From assembly GCA_965370435.1 (NCBI GenBank), contig CBDUUP010000022.1:1-21216 (forward strand): a stretch of 21,216 nt of DNA. The letters are read 5' to 3'. The translations under genes were made by a program, and so were the position numbers. Positions 1 through 6,165 of the stretch are shown here, piece by piece (the stretch's first letter is position 1; every line of letters starts with the position of its first letter). Below the pieces are notes generated by a model. The model did no database searches. It had not been told where the DNA came from and saw nothing but the letters and a program-made list of their open reading frames with translations. This DNA comes from CBDUUP01 sp965370435 (lineage in GTDB: Bacteria; Chloroflexota; Anaerolineae; Anaerolineales; UBA11579).

Positions 1-2
1 CC

Positions 3-215
3 CCTTACCCGGATGAAGTATCCTGGGAGACGGCTATCGAAATTCTGAACAGCGGCGAGGTGGTCGCCGTGGCCCAACTCCACAATCTGGAAGTCACCAT
101 CGAGTTGAAGGATGGCCGCAGTATCCATACGGTCGAACCCATCATTGACGCCGTTTTCACCGAGCTTGACAAGTGCGGCGATGTTTGCGCCGATATTATG
201 CGAGCCACTGAGTAA
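3..215 (+). CDS. C-terminal part of an unrecognised protein (5' end outside window)
   Basis: An open frame enters from the left edge (frame 3) and ends at the TAA at 213-215, giving about 70 residues. It reads as compact and coding-like, with alternating hydrophobic and acidic positions: a W-E-T-A-I-E-I-L start, a central V-x-Q-L-H-N-L-E-V segment, then V-E-P-I-I-D and a CG-x-x-C pair near the end, closing with ATE. I do not recognise the family and assign no function. The ending resembles small terminal domains of secreted or lipoproteins in this kind of genome, but that is only an impression. A following lipoprotein on the same strand starts 43 nt downstream, so the two may be cotranscribed. 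The longest antisense frame here shows no family features. Confidence 0.6.
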   Translation, partial: PYPDEVSWETAIEILNSGEVVAVAQLHNLEVTIELKDGRSIHTVEPIIDAVFTELDKCGDVCADIMRATE

Positions 216-219
216 AACC

Positions 220-235
220 CTGCCTGAACGGGCAG
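220..235 (+). terminator. weak hairpin after the partial gene
   Basis: CTGCC and GGCAG can pair around a 6-nt loop just after the TAA, followed by the A/T-rich TTAAATTAAA. It could be a weak intrinsic terminator or an intercistronic hairpin, but there is no real T-run. Confidence 0.25.
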
Positions 236-258
236 TTAAATTAAAAAGGAGAATCAAA

Positions 259-876
259 ATGCGTAACAAACGAACAGTTTTATTGGTACTTTTGCTTGTA
301 GCCATGTTGTTGAGCGCTTGCGCCCCCGCAAGCGTCAACAGCGACGAACACCCCCGCACTATTTTTGTCAACGGAACTGGCCGCGTCACCCTCACCCCGG
401 ACATCGCCCACATCTCGATTGGCGTGGTCACCGAAGATAAGGACGCTGGGAGCGCCGTCACAGCCAACACCACTCAATCCCAGGCGGTGATGGACGCGCT
501 GAAAGGGTTTGGCGTAGCTGATGAAGACATCCGCACCACCAACTTCAGCATTTATCCCCAGCAGGATTGGTCCCAGGATGTCCCCGTTATCGTTTCCTAC
601 CGGGTGCAGAACTCCGTTCTGGTCACGGTTCGCGACCTGGACCAGATAGGGGGGATACTGGATGCAGTGGTGCGCGCCGGGGCCAATGCTATCAACGGCA
701 TCCAGTTCGACGTGGAGGACCGGGAGGCGGCCTACACCTTGGCCCTGGAAGCCGCCGTGCAGAACGCCCGCAGCCGGGCCGAGACCCTGGCCGAAGCCGC
801 CGGGGTTGACCTCGGCGAGGTGCGTTCTATAGACACCTTTGTCTACGGCGGCGGGTTTATGTTTTTCATCTATTGA
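259..876 (+). CDS. SIMPL-domain (DUF541) lipoprotein, C-terminally short
   Basis: A 205-residue lipoprotein. Residues 1-21 form a bacterial lipoprotein signal (RNKR, hydrophobic core, lipobox LSAC with Cys21), so the mature protein should be membrane-anchored outside the cytoplasm. From about residue 33 the sequence follows the SIMPL family: IFVNGTGRVTLTPDIAHISIGV, repeated TxAxxxNxxxxQAVMDALK, then DIRTTNFSIYPQ, and an AxxNARSRAETLAEAAGV helix. The family's role is poorly defined (oxidative or envelope stress in some bacteria). The start at 259 is chosen because AAGGAG lies 7 nt upstream; an in-frame ATG at 112 would overlap the preceding gene and bury the signal peptide. Family members usually continue about 35-40 residues past the Y-G-G segment where this one stops, so it seems to lack its last strands. 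It converges on the methyltransferase gene that ends 25 nt away. Confidence 0.85.
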   Translation: MRNKRTVLLVLLLVAMLLSACAPASVNSDEHPRTIFVNGTGRVTLTPDIAHISIGVVTEDKDAGSAVTANTTQSQAVMDALKGFGVADEDIRTTNFSIYPQQDWSQDVPVIVSYRVQNSVLVTVRDLDQIGGILDAVVRAGANAINGIQFDVEDREAAYTLALEAAVQNARSRAETLAEAAGVDLGEVRSIDTFVYGGGFMFFIY

Positions 877-900
877 TCAAATCATGTAAAGCGCTAGCCG

Positions 901-2361
901 CTATCCGTATAGCTTCTCCGCCTCTCGTTCTGCGGCATCAATAATGTGGTCTAGTTCTGTCAGAGCCTCATTGGGCAGCGGTTTTGGATGGTGGGAGGCT
1001 TCAATTTGTTTGAATTTCTCCAAGGCTATCTGGCGAGGGTCACGCGGTTTGCCGTCATCATCTTTTTGCCTGAACAGAGATGATAGACGGAAATCGCGTA
1101 TGTGCTTCCGAGTGTGCTTTTGAGCCAAGAAATGGCCGCGCTGCCCTACAGACTTTATCGTATCGAGAGATGAATCTATCTCGTCAAAATTTTTGCTGTT
1201 CAACATTTCATACACGTGGTAGTAGGCGTCGTGATCGAGAATCACCTCTTCAGGATAAAGGGTCGTCGCGCTGCCTACCAGGCCCATCAAACCGCAAATT
1301 TCGCCTCCCGCCATCGCCGTCATCGCTGCGCCGAGTCCAACCTCATAGCCCGATTGCCAACCAAGTTCGGGCGCATCGCCGCTCACCCTGGCCCCGCCCA
1401 AACTGGGTACATTCCAGGCATGGGCGAGCTGCTTCGCCATCATATAGGAGGAAGTTGGCACTTGGCTGATATAACCGCCGGTGCGCGGGTCCATCAGGGA
1501 GGTGAAAACGGCGTGGAACACAGGCGCGCCCGGATAGACGAGTTGGATAAGCGTCATGGCGCTTATCACCTCAGCATCACCCATGACCAGCGCGCCTAGA
1601 GGCGTTGCCGGCGCGGTGGATCCCATGGTGGGCATAGCCATGAAACTGATCGGAATCCCCGCCTCAGCATAGATCAATGCGCTCTCTAACCCATGCTTGT
1701 CGTGACTCAATGGGGATATGGTGCATATGTTGGCGTTTATGGGCGGCCGTTGAACGCGGGCCTCAGCGCTTCCCGCCACAACGGTTGCCATTTCAACAAT
1801 ATACCGCGCCAAATTGGGATGCATCGTAGTCCCGCCGCGCACGTGCTTCAAGGTGTTGGTCAGGCCAGCGTGACACTGGTGCAAAGATGCGGTGTGTCCG
1901 TAATCCTTTGCGCTCACCATGGGCCAGTAGAAACTGACCAGGGGCAGGGCGTCGCACACCCGCGCCATCAGGGCTACGTCCTCTTTGCACGAAGACCGCT
2001 TCTCTCGCGTCTCAGGGTCAATTACGTGTACCCCGGTGCCGTCGGTTGATAGATAAGAACAACTGCCGTCCAAGAGCAGGTCAAAGCGCTCCTCTCGTCC
2101 TCCCAGGACGAAGGAACGCGGGGCCGTTGACATGGCCTTTTTCACCAGGTCGGGCGTGATGCGGACAATTTCAGTCTCCATATCCACGCTTGCGCCGTGG
2201 TCGGCGAAGATTTCCAACGCCTTGGTGGAAGGGAAGTGGACGCCGACCTCGTCCAAGAGGTACAGCGTCTTTTCTTTCAAGGCCTCAAGTTCGGCTTGGG
2301 TCAGCGCCTCGCTCTTGAAGGGCGAGGTGAATGGAAGTATATCCGGGGTTTCAGAATACAA
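901..2361 (-). CDS. MttB-family (COG5598) corrinoid methyltransferase, non-pyrrolysine, copy 1
   Basis: A 486-residue TIM-barrel methyltransferase of the trimethylamine methyltransferase superfamily. Characterised non-pyrrolysine members (MtgB, MtpB, MtcB) move a methyl group from glycine betaine, proline betaine or carnitine to a Co(I) corrinoid protein. Visible family marks are the TDGTGV segment (about 107-112), FYWPMVSAKDYG (144-155), ISPLSHDK (215-222), MPTMGSTAPAT (243-253) and the C-terminal GHFLAQKHTRKH. The segment that holds pyrrolysine in methanogen MttB aligns by motif to CGLMGLV (356-362) with no in-frame TAG; the only TAG is the terminal stop at 901-903. The start is a TTG, backed by AAGGAG 6-7 nt upstream that overlaps the TAA of the preceding cysteine-rich gene, so the two are probably translationally coupled. 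It is the last gene of the amine cluster and a paralog of the copy at 2609. The substrate cannot be named from sequence. Confidence 0.9.
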   Translation of the reverse strand: MYSETPDILPFTSPFKSEALTQAELEALKEKTLYLLDEVGVHFPSTKALEIFADHGASVDMETEIVRITPDLVKKAMSTAPRSFVLGGREERFDLLLDGSCSYLSTDGTGVHVIDPETREKRSSCKEDVALMARVCDALPLVSFYWPMVSAKDYGHTASLHQCHAGLTNTLKHVRGGTTMHPNLARYIVEMATVVAGSAEARVQRPPINANICTISPLSHDKHGLESALIYAEAGIPISFMAMPTMGSTAPATPLGALVMGDAEVISAMTLIQLVYPGAPVFHAVFTSLMDPRTGGYISQVPTSSYMMAKQLAHAWNVPSLGGARVSGDAPELGWQSGYEVGLGAAMTAMAGGEICGLMGLVGSATTLYPEEVILDHDAYYHVYEMLNSKNFDEIDSSLDTIKSVGQRGHFLAQKHTRKHIRDFRLSSLFRQKDDDGKPRDPRQIALEKFKQIEASHHPKPLPNEALTELDHIIDAAEREAEKLYG

Positions 2362-2371
2362 AATTATCTCC

Positions 2372-2602
2372 TTAGGAAGAAACGTCCTTGTCGGCGACGC
2401 TCTCTTGGTAGCGCGCCAGGCAATCGGGGCATATGCAAACTTTGCGAACCGCGTGCAGGGGGATTTGGTCGAGCAGTTCTTGGGGGAACTTCTTCGGTCC
2501 GCACCAGCATTTTTCAGCGTTGGGGTCCGCCGCGCTGGCGCATTGGTTTGGCCCGCCGCAAAGCGGGCACTTGGAAGTATCCAGGGGAGAATCGGCTTTC
2601 AT
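2372..2602 (-). CDS. small cysteine-rich CWC-type protein
   Basis: A 76-residue protein with eight cysteines, at 12, 15, 21, 32, 34, 56, 58 and 61. The arrangement CPLC, a lone Cys, the signature CWC (32-34) and a late CICPDC fit the Cysteine-rich CWC family (PF14375), whose function is unknown; the cysteines probably bind zinc or another metal. There is no signal peptide or membrane segment, so it should be cytoplasmic. Its ATG has GGAG 9 nt upstream, and this overlaps the stop codon of the upstream methyltransferase. Its own TAA forms part of the ribosome binding site of the downstream methyltransferase. Sitting translationally coupled between two MttB-like genes, it may be a metal or corrinoid-related helper of these enzymes; that is inference only. 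Confidence 0.85.
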   Translation of the reverse strand: MKADSPLDTSKCPLCGGPNQCASAADPNAEKCWCGPKKFPQELLDQIPLHAVRKVCICPDCLARYQESVADKDVSS

Positions 2603-2608
2603 TTTTTA

Positions 2609-4063
2609 TTACTCCGTACCTGATTCCTGCTCCGCCGCCTTTAGGATGGCTCGCAGCTCGGCCTGAACGGTTTTCTCTAGCGGTTCAACTTCGTGATTTT
2701 TCAAGATCATATCAAATTTTGCCCTGGCGCGCGTGCGAATATCCGGGGAGGGTGGGTCGCCCGGTGACAGGCGCGGATGGGTCAGTTCGGGTATCCAAAT
2801 ATTTCGGATGTGTTTCCGGGTGTGTTTCTGGGCCAGGAAATGCCCTCCAGGGCCGACCTTCTTAATAACGTCCAGGGCCAGATTATCAATGCCCGTGTCA
2901 ATCCCTTGAGCCAGGACTCTATGGGTGTGGTAGATCTCGTCATCGAAGATGATCTGCTCCGGCACCAGCAGGGTAGAAGCCTTGACCAACCCTAGACCCT
3001 CAGCCAGGTCCGCGCCAGCCTGGGCGACCATCAAGGCGGTGTAAACGCTGTCCCGCCCCAACTGCCAGGTGGCCGGTTCAGGGCTGTCCATAGCGTAGGC
3101 TCCGGCCAGAGCGGGGACGCCCCAGTCGTGGGCCAACTGAACCCCGGCGGTATTGCAGAGGTATTTCTCCGGGATGCCGACAATATAATCGGCTGTTTGG
3201 GGGTCCATGACCGAAGCGCAGAGCGAGTAAAAGACCGGCGCGCCCGGCGCGGCCAACTGCATCAAGACGATGGCGCTGACCAGTTCGGCGTTGCCGATGA
3301 CCAAGGCCCCACCAGCCGTCGCGGGCGCAGTCGAACCGATGGTCGGCATGGACATGAAACCCACCGGGATGCCCGCTTCGGCGTAGGCCAGGGCCGCTTC
3401 TATGGCTTCTTTGTCCTGGCTCAAAGGCGCGATGGTGCAGATAAGGGCGGAAAGGGGCGGCGCGGCGCGCATCTTTTCCCGATCGCCGGCGACGACTTCA
3501 GCCATTTGGATGGCGTAGTTTGCCAAAGTCGGGTTTATGGCGGTTACGGTCTGGACGTGCTTGACCGTATTGTTGAAGCTGGCCTCGATCTCATGCAGTG
3601 AAGCGGCCTCCCCGTAGTCCTGGGCACTGACCATCGGCCAATAGAAAGCAATTGAAGAGAGGGCATCCGCCATCCGGGCCATCTTGGCAACGTCTTCTTT
3701 TTTGGAGAGGCGACGCACTCCAGATTTGAAATCAATCGTCTCTACCCCAACGCCATCGGTCCCAAAATAACTGCTGGTACCGTCGAGGAGCAATCCGGCC
3801 CCATTGACTCGCCCCGCCAACGTATAGGAACGCGGCGCGTGGGCGATTGCCTTGGCGATCAAATCCGGGGGCAGCCGAACGATCTGGCTGTCTTTGTCAA
3901 CCTGTGCCCCGTGTTCGGCGAAGATGTCCATCGCTCTCTCGGAAGGGAAGCGCACGCCAACGTTCTCCAGGAGGTGCAGTGTAGCCGACTGGATTGACTT
4001 GAGTTCCTCAGCGTTCAGCACTTCCAAGTGATTCTTGGATCGAATTGGGTTTATGTCTACCAT
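2609..4063 (-). CDS. MttB-family (COG5598) corrinoid methyltransferase, non-pyrrolysine, copy 2
   Basis: A 484-residue paralog of the protein encoded at 901-2361, colinear from end to end: GTDGVGV (101-107), FYWPMVSAQDYG (140-151), IAPLSQDKEA, MPTIGSTAPATAGGA (239-253) and a C-terminal GHFLAQKHTRKHIR. The family transfers methyl groups from quaternary or tertiary methylamines to a corrinoid protein. The stretch matching the pyrrolysine site of methanogen MttB reads AEGLGLV (354-360), with Leu357 at the position I would equate with pyrrolysine. The gene ends in TAA and has no internal TAG. The ATG start has AAGGA upstream. It lies 39 nt after the TMADH-like gene and 6 nt before the CWC gene. 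Two diverged copies in one operon suggest two substrates or two successive methyl transfers. No cognate corrinoid protein (MttC/MtqC type) is present in the window. Confidence 0.9.
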   Translation of the reverse strand: MVDINPIRSKNHLEVLNAEELKSIQSATLHLLENVGVRFPSERAMDIFAEHGAQVDKDSQIVRLPPDLIAKAIAHAPRSYTLAGRVNGAGLLLDGTSSYFGTDGVGVETIDFKSGVRRLSKKEDVAKMARMADALSSIAFYWPMVSAQDYGEAASLHEIEASFNNTVKHVQTVTAINPTLANYAIQMAEVVAGDREKMRAAPPLSALICTIAPLSQDKEAIEAALAYAEAGIPVGFMSMPTIGSTAPATAGGALVIGNAELVSAIVLMQLAAPGAPVFYSLCASVMDPQTADYIVGIPEKYLCNTAGVQLAHDWGVPALAGAYAMDSPEPATWQLGRDSVYTALMVAQAGADLAEGLGLVKASTLLVPEQIIFDDEIYHTHRVLAQGIDTGIDNLALDVIKKVGPGGHFLAQKHTRKHIRNIWIPELTHPRLSPGDPPSPDIRTRARAKFDMILKNHEVEPLEKTVQAELRAILKAAEQESGTE

Positions 4064-4102
4064 AGTTTTCTGTCCTTACCTCCGCCCCCATGAAGGCTTA
4101 TT

Positions 4103-6145
4103 TTATACCTCAATGTATTCAATCTTGAAGGGGGTGCCTTCAGGGATATCTTCGTCAAACTCAACCGCAGCAAGATAACCCGAAAAAGTCGCTTGGGCGA
4201 TGATATCAGGCGCGCCAGCATCGCCGATCACACGCAAAGAGGACAGCTTCTTCTCGGCCAGGGCGGGTTTGAGTTCTACATAGAGTTCGTCGTTGGGATT
4301 GCGATCTGTGACCAGGACAACGGCGTCACAGGGCATCTCAAATTCCCCGCCGGAGACTGTATGGGCTAAAGTGGCAGAATCCGAGCGGATGTCGGCTAAA
4401 ATATGCTGGGGATATAAATCGACGCCTAAGCTCATCAATTTCTCTTGAATCCGGTGTTGTTCCAGGGTGAATTCTGTCCAGTACGAGATCGTCGGCCCTG
4501 GGGTGAGCAGGGTGACCTCGCATCCCTGGTTGGCGAGCAGTTCCGCCAGCACGCCGCCCATGTAGTAATGATCGTCATCAAAAATGAGGACCTTGCCGGT
4601 AGGAATCTTGCCCGCCATGAGGTCATCGGGTGTGAATACCTTAGTGTTATCCAGGCCAGGGATGGGTTTCCACAGCTCGCGGCCAATCCCATCGCGCCGC
4701 CAGGTTGCGCCGGTGGCGATAATGACATCGGCCACCCCAGCCTCTAAAATCTCTTCCGCTGTCATGGGGCTGCCAGGAAAAAGGGATACGTGGTCCATTT
4801 TTTGGATCTGGGTGAGGCGCCAATCCATGACCCGGCGCCACTCGCTCAATCCGGGAAGACTTGATTCCAAAGCCACCCGCCCGCCCAGTTCATTGCGCGC
4901 TTCAACCAGCGTGACCGTATTGCCGCGCTCTCCCAGGACGCGGGCGCATTCCAACCCGGCAGGGCCGCCTCCAACTACCATCACTTCTTTTGGCTCCTTT
5001 TGGGGAGCGACGATTTCAGGATGCCAGCCTCGTCGCCATTCCTCTGCCATAGTAGGGTTCTGGGTGCAGCGGATGGGCACGTACAGCAGGTCGCTTGAAA
5101 CGCAAATATTGCAGCCGATACATTCACGGATGTCTTCAACCCGGCCTTCTTTGACTTTCTGAGGCAGGAATGGGTCGGCGATGGAGGGCCGCGCCGCGCC
5201 CCACATATCCATCACCCCTCGGCGTATGGCCGAAACCACCGCATCCGGCGAGGTATAGCGGCCAACCCCAACCACGGGCTTGCTGGTGAGGGTTTTGACA
5301 AATTTAATATAGGGTTCCTGAAAGCCCTCCTTTTTGAATCTTGAAGCTTCCGAGTCGTTGTCCCATTCACTGACATTGACATCCCAAAGATCAGGGAGTT
5401 CGGCTAACATGGCGACGATGTCGTGCCCTTCGCCTTCATGGGTGAGGCCGTCATCGCCCAAGAGTTCATCCACGGCCAGTCGCACTGCCACCGCGCATTT
5501 ATCCCCCACCGCTTCTTTGGTCTCTTCGATCAACTCTTTCAGGAAGCGCACCCGGTTCTCCAGGCTGCCGCCATATTCATCGGTGCGGTCGTTGTAACGC
5601 CGCAAAAGGAAGTGCATGGCCAAAGACAGGTTATGCGCCGCGTAGACTAAAACAATGTCGAACCCAGCCTTTTTCGCCCGCAGGGCGGCGTCACGGTGCC
5701 AACGCCTCACGTTGCGGATATCTTCCTTGTCCATGCGCCGGGTCTGTCCAGGAAAGTAGTAAGTCTTTCCTTTGGAGCGCAAACCTAAGGCGGGGGTTCG
5801 CGAATAGAAATTCCAGGCATCGTATGTGCCGTACATCAACTCGCAGCCCGCTAACGCGCCGTGCTTATGCACTGCCTCGGTCATCATCTGCATGGCGGGG
5901 ATGTCACGATCCTCCCAGAGCCGCCCTTCAGCGAAGGGCATCAAATCGGTGCTGTGGTGGATCTCGACGATCTCGGTGTTCACCACCCCCCAGCCGCCTT
6001 CAGCTTTCATGCCCCGCATGGCAGCATGGGCGCGGGGCATTCGATATCCCATCCCATTACAATGCGGGGCCTGATAGAACCGATTGGGGGACACTACCGG
6101 GCCGATCTGCACCGGCTCGAATAGAATTTTAAATTTATCGTCCAT
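4103..6145 (-). CDS. trimethylamine/histamine dehydrogenase-like 6-S-cysteinyl-FMN, 4Fe-4S, ADP-binding oxidoreductase
   Basis: A 680-residue enzyme closely following bacterial trimethylamine dehydrogenase (about 730 residues): an FMN TIM barrel (about 1-340), a 4Fe-4S loop CIGCNIC...IRC (Cys342, 345, 348, 360), and NAD/FAD-type domains beginning at VGGGPAG (391-397). Such enzymes oxidatively N-dealkylate or deaminate amines, sending electrons from FMN through the cluster to ETF. Cys29 in FYQAPHC matches the TMADH Cys that covalently holds FMN. The catalytic Tyr168, His171 and Asp264 match TMADH Tyr169, His172 and Asp267. The substrate bowl differs: TMADH Tyr60, Trp105, Trp264 and Trp355 correspond to Ile59, Met104, Trp261 and Asp352. 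From memory, histamine dehydrogenase also has Asp at the last position, so plain trimethylamine is an unlikely substrate. N-methylproline demethylases are other relatives. A weak AGAGG precedes the ATG; the upstream dehydrogenase gene ends 20 nt away. Confidence 0.92.
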   Translation of the reverse strand: MDDKFKILFEPVQIGPVVSPNRFYQAPHCNGMGYRMPRAHAAMRGMKAEGGWGVVNTEIVEIHHSTDLMPFAEGRLWEDRDIPAMQMMTEAVHKHGALAGCELMYGTYDAWNFYSRTPALGLRSKGKTYYFPGQTRRMDKEDIRNVRRWHRDAALRAKKAGFDIVLVYAAHNLSLAMHFLLRRYNDRTDEYGGSLENRVRFLKELIEETKEAVGDKCAVAVRLAVDELLGDDGLTHEGEGHDIVAMLAELPDLWDVNVSEWDNDSEASRFKKEGFQEPYIKFVKTLTSKPVVGVGRYTSPDAVVSAIRRGVMDMWGAARPSIADPFLPQKVKEGRVEDIRECIGCNICVSSDLLYVPIRCTQNPTMAEEWRRGWHPEIVAPQKEPKEVMVVGGGPAGLECARVLGERGNTVTLVEARNELGGRVALESSLPGLSEWRRVMDWRLTQIQKMDHVSLFPGSPMTAEEILEAGVADVIIATGATWRRDGIGRELWKPIPGLDNTKVFTPDDLMAGKIPTGKVLIFDDDHYYMGGVLAELLANQGCEVTLLTPGPTISYWTEFTLEQHRIQEKLMSLGVDLYPQHILADIRSDSATLAHTVSGGEFEMPCDAVVLVTDRNPNDELYVELKPALAEKKLSSLRVIGDAGAPDIIAQATFSGYLAAVEFDEDIPEGTPFKIEYIEV

Positions 6146-6165
6146 TGGATTTCGATGCCTCTTGG

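Noticed and set aside
112..258. In-frame upstream ATG at 112 as start of the SIMPL lipoprotein
   Set aside because: It overlaps the preceding gene and would put 49 residues before the signal peptide; the ATG at 259 has AAGGAG at proper spacing.
877..903. TAG at the end of the first MttB gene as a pyrrolysine codon
   Set aside because: Read-through adds only seven codons before a TGA, and the pyrrolysine-equivalent segment lies far upstream without a TAG. Neighbouring genes also end in TAG.
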